A DNA stretch of 37,485 nt from Aquincola tertiaricarbonis (GTDB taxonomy: Bacteria; Pseudomonadota; Gammaproteobacteria; Burkholderiales; Burkholderiaceae_C), in assembly GCF_000969605.1 (NCBI RefSeq), contig NZ_JZUE01000039.1, positions 1-37,485 on the forward strand, written 5' to 3'. The translations under genes and the position numbers were made by a program. Below the pieces are notes generated by a model. That model saw nothing but the letters and a program-made list of their open reading frames with translations. It made no database searches and was not told where the DNA came from. Below, piece by piece: positions 1 to 7,503 of the stretch (positions are counted from its first letter, which is position 1; every line of letters begins with the position of its first letter).

Positions 1-24
1 GATACAACCTATTGAAGCTTCACA
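1..24. repeat. Left copy of terminal 24-bp inverted repeat
   Basis: The first 24 bases are the exact reverse complement of 37455-37478. The repeat contains the palindrome TGAAGCTTCA and ends inward in TTCACA, directly followed by GCTAGG (25-30). The same GCTAGG, in the same orientation, lies just inside the right copy. Identity may continue to the left, where the window stops. The arrangement resembles the end of an insertion sequence that begins TGTGAAGC and sits in a CTAG-containing target. I do not recognise the IS family, and no transposase is visible. Confidence 0.75.
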
Positions 25-94
25 GCTAGGCCCGCAGGCCCGCCAGCGGCTTGACCACGATCAACAGTGCCACGGCGGCGCACCAGGAGGCCGG

Positions 95-1492
95 ATGTCC
101 AAGCGCTTCGACGCCATCGTGATCGGCACCGGCCAGGCCGGGCCCGCCCTCGCCACCCGGCTGGCGGCGGCCGGCCAGCAGGTGGCCATCATCGAGCGGC
201 ACCGCTTTGGCGGCACCTGTGTCAACACCGGCTGCATGCCCACCAAGGCGATGGTGGCCAGTGCGCATGCGGCGCACCTGGCCCGCCGCGCAGCGGACTT
301 CGGCGTGCGCATCGACGGCACGGTGCAGGTGGACATGAAGGCGGTGAAGGCCCGCAAGGACAAGGTGGCCCGCGACGCCAGCCGCGGCGTGGAGCACTCG
401 CTGCGCGATCAGCCCGGCTGCACCGTGCTGCAGGGCCATGCCCGCTTCGTCTCGCCCACCGCGGTGGCGGTGGACGGCCAGACGCTGGAAGCGCCGCGCA
501 TCTTCATCAACGTCGGCGGCCGCGCGGTGGTGCCGGACCTGCCCGGCATCGACAGCGTGCGCTGCCTGACCAACAGCAGCATCCTGGAACTGGACGAACT
601 GCCGCGGCACCTGGTGGTGATCGGCGGCAGCTACATCGCGCTGGAGTTCGCGCAGATGTTCCGCCGCTTCGGCGCGCAGGTGACGGTGCTGGAGAAATCG
701 CCCCGGCTGCTGGGCCGGGAGGACGAGGACGTGTCCCAGGCCATCGCCGACATCCTGCGCGCCGAAGGCATCGTGCTGCGCACCGGCGCCCAGCGCCTGC
801 GCCTGCGGCCCGCCGAGGGCGACCCAGCCAGCACCGGCGGCATCGTGGTGGGCCTGGACGACGCAGGCGGCGCGCACGAGGTGCTGGCCTCCCATGTGCT
901 GCTGGCCACTGGCCGCCGGCCCAACACCGACGACCTGGGGCTGGAGGCGGCCGGCGTGGCCACCGACGAGCGTGGCTACATCCGCGTGGACGACGAGCTG
1001 CGCACCAGCGTGCCCGGCATCTGGGCGCTGGGCGACTGCAACGGCCGCGGCGCCTTCACCCACACCGCCTACAACGACTACGAGATCGTGGCCGACAACC
1101 TGCTGTCCGGTGCGGGCCGCCGGGTGAGCGACCGCATCGACTGCTATGCGCTCTATACCGATCCGCCGCTGGGCCGCGTGGGCCTGGGCGAGGCGCAGGC
1201 ACGCCAGGCCGGCCATGCGGTGCGCGTGGCCACCCGCCCGATGAGCCGCGTGGGCCGCGCGGTGGAAAAAGGCGAAACGCAAGGTTTCATGAAGCTGGTG
1301 GTGGATGCGGACACCGATGCCATCCTGGGCGCGGCCGTGCTGGGCGTGGGCGGGGACGAGGCCATCCATGCGGTGATCGACGCCATGGCCGCCGGCGGCA
1401 CCGCGCTGCGCCTGCAGCGCACCATGCACATCCATCCCACCGTGGCGGAACTGCTGCCCACGCTGGCCGGCGCCTTGCAGCCGGCCGCGTAG
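95..1492 (+). CDS. Mercuric reductase-like FAD-dependent pyridine nucleotide-disulfide oxidoreductase
   Basis: A 465-residue class I flavoprotein disulfide reductase. The N-terminal FAD-binding GxGxxG lies at residues 10-16. The redox-active pair is C42-VNTG-C47 within the GGTCVNTGCMPTK motif. A second Rossmann motif (GGSYIALE) follows near residue 177, and the second FAD motif (WALGDCNG) near 310. The C-terminal dimer-interface HPTVAE gives the active-site H447-E452 pair of this family. It lacks the N-terminal heavy-metal domain and the C-terminal vicinal cysteines of true MerA, and no mer genes are nearby, so mercury reduction is unlikely. It may be one of the MerA-like or soluble-transhydrogenase-like members whose substrate is unknown. 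The ATG at 95 follows a strong AGGAGG at 85-90. Confidence 0.85.
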   Translation: MSKRFDAIVIGTGQAGPALATRLAAAGQQVAIIERHRFGGTCVNTGCMPTKAMVASAHAAHLARRAADFGVRIDGTVQVDMKAVKARKDKVARDASRGVEHSLRDQPGCTVLQGHARFVSPTAVAVDGQTLEAPRIFINVGGRAVVPDLPGIDSVRCLTNSSILELDELPRHLVVIGGSYIALEFAQMFRRFGAQVTVLEKSPRLLGREDEDVSQAIADILRAEGIVLRTGAQRLRLRPAEGDPASTGGIVVGLDDAGGAHEVLASHVLLATGRRPNTDDLGLEAAGVATDERGYIRVDDELRTSVPGIWALGDCNGRGAFTHTAYNDYEIVADNLLSGAGRRVSDRIDCYALYTDPPLGRVGLGEAQARQAGHAVRVATRPMSRVGRAVEKGETQGFMKLVVDADTDAILGAAVLGVGGDEAIHAVIDAMAAGGTALRLQRTMHIHPTVAELLPTLAGALQPAA

Positions 1493-1493
1493 A

Positions 1494-1503
1494 TGTCTAG
1501 ACA
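1494..1503. promoter_or_regulatory. Palindrome TGTCTAGACA, possible GntR/HutC-type operator
   Basis: A perfect 10-bp palindrome one base after the stop codon of the flavoprotein gene and 253 bp before tonB. The core GTCTAGAC fits the GTMTAKAC consensus of HutC-subfamily GntR regulators and equals the core of DasR/NagR-type amino-sugar operators. A second copy, identical over 12 bp (TGTCTAGACAAG), lies at 7480-7491. No such regulator is encoded in the window, so the assignment is inference. Confidence 0.35.
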
Positions 1504-1580
1504 AGTACCCGCGCGGCAGGTGTCATCTTTTGCATCTTGTTTTTGTCACCGGCGGGACATCGCCGGGCATGGATCGGGCC

Positions 1581-1601
1581 CCTAATTTGCTAGGTATTAG
1601 G
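1581..1601. other. Dyad CCTAAT-N9-ATTAGG in the tonB upstream region
   Basis: Within the 264-bp gap before tonB, CCTAAT (1581-1586) and ATTAGG (1596-1601) form an inverted repeat around GCTAGG. It is AT-rich relative to its surroundings and could be a regulator site or part of a promoter. A TATAGT -10-like box lies downstream at about 1660. I see no Fur box in this gap. Confidence 0.25.
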
Positions 1602-1756
1602 CTTGGCAGTCGGGGCCTTGAGGGTCAACCCCCAGCCGGTTGCAAGGGGTTTTGCGTCTATAGTCCGCCGCTTCGCGAACGGCGCGTCCAGGCCACCCAC
1701 AAGGTAGCAGCACATTAGGCAGTTCGCCGACCGCGGCGGACCCTGGAGGATATTGA

Positions 1757-2446
1757 GTGGATTTTGCTGAACAGCAACGTCGGCCCACGAAGCACGTGGT
1801 CGGCTTTGGCATCGTGGTGCTGATGCACCTGCTACTGGGTTGGGCGCTGGTCAGCGGACTGGCGCGCAAGGTGGTGGAAGTGATCAAGGCTCCCATCGAG
1901 ACCAAGATCATCGAGGAGGTGAAGCCGCCTCCGCCGCCGCCCGAGAACCTGCCGCCCCCGCCCAAGCTGGCGCCCCCGCCGCCCAGCTACGTGCCGCCGC
2001 CCGAGATCAGCGTGGCGCCGCCGCCCACGCCCGCGCCCACGATCACCACGACGCAGGTGGCCCCGCCGCCCGCGCCGGTGGCCATTGCGCCGGCGCCCGC
2101 ACCGGCTGCGCCCCCGGCCCCGCCTGCACCGCCCGCCGCGCCGCGGCCGGTGGGCACGCCCGCCCGCATCGACGTGTCCAGTTGCGAGAAGCCGGAGTAC
2201 CCCCGCGCCGCGCTGCGCGCCGAGGCCACCGGCACCACCCGCATCCGCTTCACCATCGACGCCACCGGCAAGGTGGCCAAGGCGGAGATCGACAAGTCCT
2301 CCGGGCCCACGCGCGAACACCGCGCGCTGGACAACGCGGCCGTCGAGGCGCTGGGCAAGTGCCCGTTCCGCCCCGGCACCGATCCCGAAGGCAAGCCGGT
2401 AGGCGGTGCCATCGCCACCGTCGAATACGTCTGGAAGGTCGAGTAG
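1757..2446 (+). CDS. tonB: TonB energy transducer
   Basis: A 229-residue inner-membrane protein that couples the ExbB-ExbD proton motor to outer-membrane receptors. The N-terminal membrane anchor spans about residues 13-35 and contains His24, which probably corresponds to the conserved transmembrane histidine of TonB. A long periplasmic Pro/Ala/Lys-rich linker occupies about 55-135. The C-terminal TonB domain (about 140-229) has YPRAALRAEATGT and ends in the usual beta strand (VEYVWKVE). The start is a GTG at 1757, 8 bases after GGAGG at 1744-1748; no upstream ATG in frame is better placed. It heads an operon with exbB, two exbD genes and a TPR protein, all in one direction. Confidence 0.93.
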   Translation: MDFAEQQRRPTKHVVGFGIVVLMHLLLGWALVSGLARKVVEVIKAPIETKIIEEVKPPPPPPENLPPPPKLAPPPPSYVPPPEISVAPPPTPAPTITTTQVAPPPAPVAIAPAPAPAAPPAPPAPPAAPRPVGTPARIDVSSCEKPEYPRAALRAEATGTTRIRFTIDATGKVAKAEIDKSSGPTREHRALDNAAVEALGKCPFRPGTDPEGKPVGGAIATVEYVWKVE

Positions 2447-2534
2447 GCGGCCCGGCCGCCCTCGCCTTCTCCTGTTCCCCCCGCGTGCCGGTCTGCGCCC
2501 CGCACGCCTCCTGTCCCCGTCGGAGAAAACAATC

Positions 2535-3362
2535 ATGTCCCTGACCAAGTTCCTGCGTGCGGTCGTGCTGGCCGTCGCCACCACTGCCGCGCTCGCGCCT
2601 TCCCTCAGCTTCGCGCAGCCCGCCTCCGAGCCCGCGGCCACCAGCGCCACGCCCGACGCCGGCGCAGCGCCCGCCGCCGCGGCACCTTCGGTGGGCACCG
2701 AGGTGGTCGAGAACCCCTACGGCCTGAGCGCGCTGTGGGCCCAGGGCGACATCGTGGCCAAGGCCACGCTGGTCATCATGATCATCATGAGCATGGGCAG
2801 CTGGTACATCATCTTCACCAAGCTGTTCGAGCAGCAGAAGCTGCTGAACGCGGCCAATGCCGCCGGCAAGACCTTCTGGACGGCGGGCAGCGTGCGCGCC
2901 GGCGCCGATGCGCTCGAGAAGGGCAGCGCCTTCCGCTACATCGCCGAGCAGGGCCTGACCGCCAGCGAGCACCACGAGGGCACGCTGGTCGAGCAGATCG
3001 ACCTGCACACCTGGGTGACGATGAGCATCCAGCGCGCCGTGGACAACGTGCAGAGCCGCCTGCAGGACGGCCTGGCCTTCCTGGCCACCGTGGGTTCCAC
3101 CGCACCGTTCGTCGGCCTGTTCGGCACGGTCTGGGGCATCTACCACGCGCTGACGGCCATCGGCATCAGCGGCCAGGCGTCCATCGACAAGGTGGCCGGC
3201 CCGGTGGGCGAGGCGCTGATCATGACCGCCATCGGCCTGGCCGTGGCCGTGCCCGCGGTGATGGGCTACAACTGGCTGATCCGCCGCAACAAGAGCGCGA
3301 TGGAGAAGGTGCGCAGCTTCAGCAGCGACCTGCACAACGTGCTGATCGCGGGCAAGCGGTGA
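2535..3362 (+). CDS. exbB: Biopolymer transport protein ExbB (MotA/TolQ/ExbB proton channel family)
   Basis: A 275-residue proton-channel subunit that energises TonB. It begins with a cleavable-looking signal peptide (residues 1-28, ending SLSFAQ), then an Ala/Pro-rich segment. Three membrane helices follow at about 73-95, 180-202 and 227-249. The conserved family segment (GLAFLATVGSTAPFVGLFGTV) is at 179-199. The N-terminal extension is typical of the longer ExbB proteins in beta- and gammaproteobacteria. The ATG at 2535 follows GGAG at 2522-2525; longer in-frame starts would overlap tonB and destroy the signal peptide. It is separated from exbD by an unusual 117-bp gap carrying an extragenic repeat. 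Confidence 0.95.
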   Translation: MSLTKFLRAVVLAVATTAALAPSLSFAQPASEPAATSATPDAGAAPAAAAPSVGTEVVENPYGLSALWAQGDIVAKATLVIMIIMSMGSWYIIFTKLFEQQKLLNAANAAGKTFWTAGSVRAGADALEKGSAFRYIAEQGLTASEHHEGTLVEQIDLHTWVTMSIQRAVDNVQSRLQDGLAFLATVGSTAPFVGLFGTVWGIYHALTAIGISGQASIDKVAGPVGEALIMTAIGLAVAVPAVMGYNWLIRRNKSAMEKVRSFSSDLHNVLIAGKR

Positions 3363-3364
3363 AT

Positions 3365-3461
3365 GTCTGCCCCCTCCGTCGCGCCTGCGGCGCGGCTCCA
3401 CCCCCCGGGGGTCCGCGGCCGCCTTGGGAGCGGCCCGGCGCCGGCCGCGGGGGGCCTTGTC
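3365..3461. repeat. GC-rich extragenic palindromic repeat between exbB and exbD
   Basis: The exbB-exbD gap is filled by a sequence beginning CTGCCCCCTCCGTCGC and continuing with CGCCTGCGGCGCGG, CCCCCCGGGGG and several GGCCGCC/GGCGGCC-type inverted pieces. From memory it resembles a dispersed intergenic repeat family common in Comamonadaceae and related Burkholderiales genomes. It can form stable stem-loops and sits inside an otherwise tight operon. Only this copy was found in the window. Confidence 0.55.
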
Positions 3462-3479
3462 TTTGAATAGGAGCCTTTG

Positions 3480-3920
3480 ATGGCGATGAACATCTCATCG
3501 GGCGACGACGGCGAGGAAGCGCTGAACTCCAGCATCAACACCACGCCGCTGGTCGACGTGATGCTGGTGCTGCTGATCATCTTCCTGATCACCATCCCGG
3601 TGGTCACGCAGTCGATCAAGCTCGACCTGCCCAAGGAACGCAACGTCCCCACGCAGACCAAGCCCGAGAACATCGTGCTGGCGGTGGACCGCGACGGCGA
3701 CGTGTACTGGGGCGTGGAGCGCCTGGCCGACACCGAGGCCCTGGTGGCCCGGCTGAAGGAATCGGCCGTGAAGGAACCGCAGCCCGAAGTGCATATCCGC
3801 GGCGATGCCGAGGTGCGCTACGAGGCCGTCGGCCGCGTGGTGGTGGCCTGCCAGCGCGCGGGCATCCACAAGGTCGGCTTCATCACCGAGCCGCCGGCCG
3901 GCATCGCCGCGGGCGGCTAG
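3480..3920 (+). CDS. exbD: ExbD-family biopolymer transporter, first copy
   Basis: A 146-residue single-span inner-membrane protein of the TonB proton motor. The short cytoplasmic tail leads into a transmembrane helix at about 22-42, with the essential proton-carrying aspartate at D26 in NTTPLVDVMLVLL. The periplasmic domain follows. ATG at 3480 is preferred because AGGAG at 3469-3473 is well spaced; a TTG one codon earlier is less likely. It is followed after 9 bases by a second, distinct exbD. Confidence 0.93.
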   Translation: MAMNISSGDDGEEALNSSINTTPLVDVMLVLLIIFLITIPVVTQSIKLDLPKERNVPTQTKPENIVLAVDRDGDVYWGVERLADTEALVARLKESAVKEPQPEVHIRGDAEVRYEAVGRVVVACQRAGIHKVGFITEPPAGIAAGG

Positions 3921-3929
3921 GAGACTCAC

Positions 3930-4358
3930 ATGGCAATGAATGTAGGTAGCGGCGGCGGCGACGACGAGGTGATGGTCGACATCAACACCACGCCGCTGAT
4001 CGACGTGATGCTGGTGCTGTTGATCATGTTCATCATCACCATCCCCATCCAGACCCATGCGGTCAAGATGAACATGCCGGTGCCCAGCAATGCACCGCCG
4101 CCCACCACGCCGCCCGAGGTGGTGCGCATCGACGTGGACTTCGACGGCACCATCGGCTGGAACGGCGAGATCGTCAACGGCCGCGCCGACCTGGAGAACC
4201 GCCTGGCCCAGGTGGCTGCCCTGCCCGACCAGCCCGAGGTGCACCTTCGCCCCAACAAGCTGGTGACCTACAAGCATGTGGCCGGCGTGATGGCCAGCGC
4301 GCAGCGCCTGGGTGTCACCAAGATCGGCATCGTGGGCAACGAGCAGTTTCTGAATTGA
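3930..4358 (+). CDS. exbD: ExbD-family biopolymer transporter, second copy
   Basis: A 142-residue ExbD paralogue of the preceding gene, with the same start (MAMN) and the transmembrane aspartate at D25 in NTTPLIDVMLVLL. The periplasmic domain is quite diverged (VPSNAPPPTTPPEVVRI against LPKERNVPTQTKPENIV). The ribosome site TAGGAG overlaps the stop of exbD1 (3918-3923), implying coupled translation. Paired exbD1-exbD2 downstream of tonB-exbB is known from Xanthomonas, where the second copy has a specialised role; whether that holds here is not known. Confidence 0.93.
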   Translation: MAMNVGSGGGDDEVMVDINTTPLIDVMLVLLIMFIITIPIQTHAVKMNMPVPSNAPPPTTPPEVVRIDVDFDGTIGWNGEIVNGRADLENRLAQVAALPDQPEVHLRPNKLVTYKHVAGVMASAQRLGVTKIGIVGNEQFLN

Positions 4359-4425
4359 TCTGAACCGGGGCGCCGCCCGGATGTCCAACGCCGGGAACCG
4401 CCTTCTGCTTTACACAGGACTCCCG

Positions 4426-5640
4426 ATGCGACACAGCTTCAAAGCGATCACCGCCGCCGTGCTGGCGGCCGGCCTGGTGGCCCATGCGGCCGCCCAGCAG
4501 ATGCGCCCCGAGATCGGCCGCCCACTGCAGCAGGCCGGCGAGCTGCTCAAGGCCGGCAAGGCCCGGGAGGCGCTGGCCAAGGTGCGCGAGGCCGACGCGG
4601 TGGGCAACAAGACCGCCGCCGAGCAGCTCACCATCGACCGCATGCGCGGCGCCGCCGCCCAGCGCGCGGGCGACACGCAGGCCGCCATCAACGCCTTCGA
4701 GTCGGTGTATGCCTCGGGCAAGCTGGGTGGTGCCGAGCAGGCGCAGGTGGCCGAATCGCTGGCCTTCGCCTACTCCCAGGCCAAGAACTGGCCCAAGACC
4801 AGCGAATGGGCGCAGAAGGCCAAAGCGGCCGGCAGCAACAGCGCGCAGCTCAACCAGCTCATCGCCTACGTGCAGGCACAAAGCGGCGACTATGCCGCCG
4901 TGGCCCGCGATGCCGGCGCGGCGGTGGCCGCCGCCGAGCAGGCCGGCCGCAAGCCGGCCGAGGACGACCTGCTGCGCCTGGCCGACGCCTACCAGCGCAC
5001 CAACAATGCCGGCGGCCATGCCGCCACGCTCGAGAAGCTGATCCTCCACTACCCCAAGAAGGACTACTGGAGCGCCTACCTCAACAACGTGCAGCGCAAG
5101 CCCGGCTTCTCGTCGCGGCTGGCGCTGGACGTGATGCGGCTGAAGCTGGCCAACGGCCTCATCACCACCACCGAGCAGTACATGGAGATGGCGCAGCTCT
5201 CGCTGCAGGCCGGCCTGCCGGACGAGGCCAAGGCCATCGTCGACAAGGGCTTTGCCAGCGGCACGCTGGGCACCGGTGCCGAGGCCGAGCGCCACAAGCG
5301 TCTGCGCGACCTGGTGCTCAAGCAGCAGGAAGAAACCAAGGCCGGCCTGGCCAAGGCAGAGACCGAGGCCGCCGCCGCCAAGGACGGCAACGAGCTGGTG
5401 AAGGTGGGCACGGTGTATGCCGCCATGGGCCAGGCCGACAAGGGCGCCAGCCTGATCGAGAAGGGCATTGCCAAGGGCGGCCTGAAGCGCCCCGACGACG
5501 CCAAGCTGCGCCTGGGCTGGGCCCAGCTGCAAACGGCTTCCACCAAGGCCAAGGGCCTGCAGACCCTGCGTGGCGTGGGCGGCAACGACGGCACGGCCGA
5601 CATCGCACGGGCCTGGGCCGCGCTGGCCCGCCAGGGCTGA
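4426..5640 (+). CDS. Exported tetratricopeptide-repeat-like protein of the TonB cluster
   Basis: A 404-residue helical protein with an N-terminal signal peptide (residues 1-23, cleavage after AHAAA). Repeated Ala/Leu-rich helical hairpins follow, of TPR type, for example residues about 30-110 (LQQAGELLKAGKAREALAKV, then QAAINAFESVY) and again near 340-370 (VGTVYAAMGQADKGASLIE). ATG 4426 is preferred over an upstream ATG at 4381, because only the former gives a signal peptide directly at the N-terminus. It lies 67 bp after exbD2 in the same direction and probably belongs to the operon. Its role is unknown; periplasmic TPR proteins often scaffold envelope complexes. Confidence 0.75.
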   Translation: MRHSFKAITAAVLAAGLVAHAAAQQMRPEIGRPLQQAGELLKAGKAREALAKVREADAVGNKTAAEQLTIDRMRGAAAQRAGDTQAAINAFESVYASGKLGGAEQAQVAESLAFAYSQAKNWPKTSEWAQKAKAAGSNSAQLNQLIAYVQAQSGDYAAVARDAGAAVAAAEQAGRKPAEDDLLRLADAYQRTNNAGGHAATLEKLILHYPKKDYWSAYLNNVQRKPGFSSRLALDVMRLKLANGLITTTEQYMEMAQLSLQAGLPDEAKAIVDKGFASGTLGTGAEAERHKRLRDLVLKQQEETKAGLAKAETEAAAAKDGNELVKVGTVYAAMGQADKGASLIEKGIAKGGLKRPDDAKLRLGWAQLQTASTKAKGLQTLRGVGGNDGTADIARAWAALARQG

Positions 5641-5693
5641 TGCCAGGCGCGCGCCGCGGGTAGCCCCCGCTGCGCAGCCTGGACGGCCGCTGC

Positions 5694-5699
5694 CAGAAT
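5694..5699 (+). promoter_or_regulatory. -10 box CAGAAT, 7 nt before the MBL-fold gene (leaderless candidate)
   Basis: CAGAAT lies 7 bases upstream of the ATG at 5707. No Shine-Dalgarno sequence is visible and the -35 region is weak. A transcript from this box would start at or next to the initiation codon. It belongs with the similar boxes before pdxH, ribD and ribBX. Confidence 0.4.
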
Positions 5700-5706
5700 C
5701 GGCCGC

Positions 5707-6678
5707 ATGAGCGACGCCCTGCCCGACTTCCTGGAGCCGCTGGGCGATGGCATCTATGCCATCGACACCGGCTTCCACCGACCCCGGTTCGACGCCGCCT
5801 ACCTGATGGTCGAAGGCGGCCGCGCCTGCTTCATCGACACCGGCACCAACCATGCGGTGCCGCGGCTGCTGGGCGCGCTCGATGCACTGGGCCTGGCCCC
5901 CGACGCGGTGGACCATGTGATCGCCACCCATGTGCACCTGGACCATGCCGGCGGCGCCGGGCTGCTGCTGCAGTCGCTGCCCACGGCGCAGCTGGTGGTG
6001 CATCCGCGCGGCGCCCGCCACCTGATCGATCCGCGGGCGTTGTGGGCCGGCGCGTTGGCGGTGTATGGCGCGCAGGAGATGGAACGCTCCTACGGCCAGC
6101 TGGTCAACGTGCCGCCGGAGCGGGTGCTGCAGAGCAGCGACGGCATGGTGCTGCAGCTGGCCGGGCGACCGCTGCTGTTCATCGACACGCCCGGCCATGC
6201 ACGCCACCATCACTGCATCTGGGACGAACGCAGCCGCGGCTGGTTCACCGGCGACACCTTCGGCCTGAGCTTCCGCGAATTCGACGTGGCGGGCCGGCCG
6301 GCCTGGATCCTGCCCACCTCCACGCCGGTGCAGTTCGAGCCCGGGCCGCTGCGGCAGTCGATCCAGCGGCTGCTGGCGCAGCAGCCGCGCTGCATGTACC
6401 TCACCCACTACGGCCGCGTGGCGGACGTGCCGGCGCTGGCCGAGGAGTTCCTGCTGCAGCTGGATGCGATGGTGGCGCTGGGCGAATCGGTGCGCGGCGC
6501 GCCCGACCGCCATGAGGCCCTGAAGCACGGCCTGCGGCAGCTGTATGTGCAGCGGCTGCGGGCCAACGGCCGCCGCGGCGACGCGGCGGAGCTGGACCTG
6601 CTGTCGCTGGATGTGGAACTCAATGCCCAGGGCATGGGCGTCTGGCTGGACAGACCTGCCGAAGGCAGGCACGCATGA
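5707..6678 (+). CDS. MBL-fold metallohydrolase (glyoxalase II-like)
   Basis: A 323-residue metallo-beta-lactamase-fold enzyme. The metal-binding HVHLDH motif is at residues 75-80 (HxHxDH), followed by GG. A further His motif lies in the segment DTPGHARHHHCIW (about 160-172), and the later Asp in FTGDTFG. The C-terminal part is rich in Leu/Arg and has YLTHYGR with the last conserved His. The substrate cannot be read from the sequence. The gene is followed 10 bases later by a short-chain dehydrogenase, so the two are probably cotranscribed. No ribosome site precedes the ATG; a -10-like CAGAAT does. Confidence 0.85.
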   Translation: MSDALPDFLEPLGDGIYAIDTGFHRPRFDAAYLMVEGGRACFIDTGTNHAVPRLLGALDALGLAPDAVDHVIATHVHLDHAGGAGLLLQSLPTAQLVVHPRGARHLIDPRALWAGALAVYGAQEMERSYGQLVNVPPERVLQSSDGMVLQLAGRPLLFIDTPGHARHHHCIWDERSRGWFTGDTFGLSFREFDVAGRPAWILPTSTPVQFEPGPLRQSIQRLLAQQPRCMYLTHYGRVADVPALAEEFLLQLDAMVALGESVRGAPDRHEALKHGLRQLYVQRLRANGRRGDAAELDLLSLDVELNAQGMGVWLDRPAEGRHA

Positions 6679-6688
6679 AGGCACACCC

Positions 6689-7486
6689 ATGAGCGCACAC
6701 ACCAGCGAGATCAACTTCGGCCTGCGCGGCCGCGTGGCGGTGGTCACCGGCGCCTCGCAAGGCATCGGCGAGGCCTGTGCCCGCCGGCTGCTGCGCGAAG
6801 GCGCCTCGGTGGCGCTGTGGGACGTGGACGATGCCCGCGGCGCGGCCCTGGCTGCCGCGCTGCAGGCCGAGGGCGCCCGTGCGCTCTACCTGCATTGCGA
6901 CGTGTCCAGCAAGGCGCAGGTGGACGTGGCGCTGGCCGCCACCGTCGACGCGCTGGGCCCGGTGGATGCGCTGGTCAACAACGCCGGCATCTTCCGCGCT
7001 GCGGACTTCCTCGACATCACCGAGGCCGACTGGGACGCGGTGATCGCCGTCAACCTCAAGGGCTCCTTCCTGGTGGGCCAGGCAGTGGCCCGCGTGATGG
7101 CGGCCCACGGCGGCGGCGCCATCGTCAACATGAGCTCGGTCAACGGCCGGCTGGCCATTCCCAGCATCGCCAGCTACAACGCCAGCAAGGGCGCCATCGA
7201 CCAGCTGACGCGGGCGATGGCGCTGGGCCTGGTGGGCCACGGCATCCGCGTCAATGCGGTGGCGCCGGGCACCATCGCCACCGAACTGGCGCAGAAGGCC
7301 GTGCTCACCAGCGACGACGCCAAGGCCCGCATCATGAGCCGCACGCCGATGAAGCGCCTGGGCGAGCCGGCCGAGGTGGCCGACGTGGCCGCCTGGCTGC
7401 TGAGCGAGGCGTCCAGCTACGTGACCGGCGAGATCGTGGTGGTGGATGGCGGCCGCATGACGCTCAACTACACCATGCCTGTCTAG
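6689..7486 (+). CDS. SDR-family oxidoreductase
   Basis: A 265-residue classical short-chain dehydrogenase. The NAD(P)-binding TGASQGIG is at 20-27 and NNAG at 97-100. The catalytic residues are the S149/S150 pair, Y163 and K167 (YNASK). The C-terminus (GGRMTLNYTMPV) resembles sugar or sugar-acid dehydrogenases of the family, but the substrate is uncertain. The ATG at 6689 is preferred: it yields the normal N-terminus and follows AAGG near the end of the MBL gene. The stop codon TAG lies inside a second TGTCTAGACA palindrome. Confidence 0.9.
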   Translation: MSAHTSEINFGLRGRVAVVTGASQGIGEACARRLLREGASVALWDVDDARGAALAAALQAEGARALYLHCDVSSKAQVDVALAATVDALGPVDALVNNAGIFRAADFLDITEADWDAVIAVNLKGSFLVGQAVARVMAAHGGGAIVNMSSVNGRLAIPSIASYNASKGAIDQLTRAMALGLVGHGIRVNAVAPGTIATELAQKAVLTSDDAKARIMSRTPMKRLGEPAEVADVAAWLLSEASSYVTGEIVVVDGGRMTLNYTMPV

Positions 7487-7489
7487 ACA
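7480..7489. promoter_or_regulatory. Second TGTCTAGACA palindrome, overlapping the SDR stop codon
   Basis: Same palindrome and same two 3' bases (AG) as at 1494-1503. Here the central TAG is the stop codon of the SDR gene. Its position between convergent genes makes an ordinary promoter operator less likely, so it may be coincidental or a site of another kind. Confidence 0.25.
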
Positions 7490-7503
7490 AGCGGGCCGGG
7501 GCG

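Noticed and set aside
95-1492. True mercuric reductase or mer operon
   Set aside because: The N-terminal metal-binding domain and C-terminal cysteine pair of MerA are absent, and there are no merR, merT or merP genes.
26-1504. Open reading frame of 492 codons on the minus strand, ending in a hydrophobic tail
   Set aside because: It is antisense to a clear flavoprotein gene, and its composition (His/Arg/Gly/Ala-rich) is that of a shadow frame. The hydrophobic last 20 residues lie outside that gene but have no independent upstream coding sequence.
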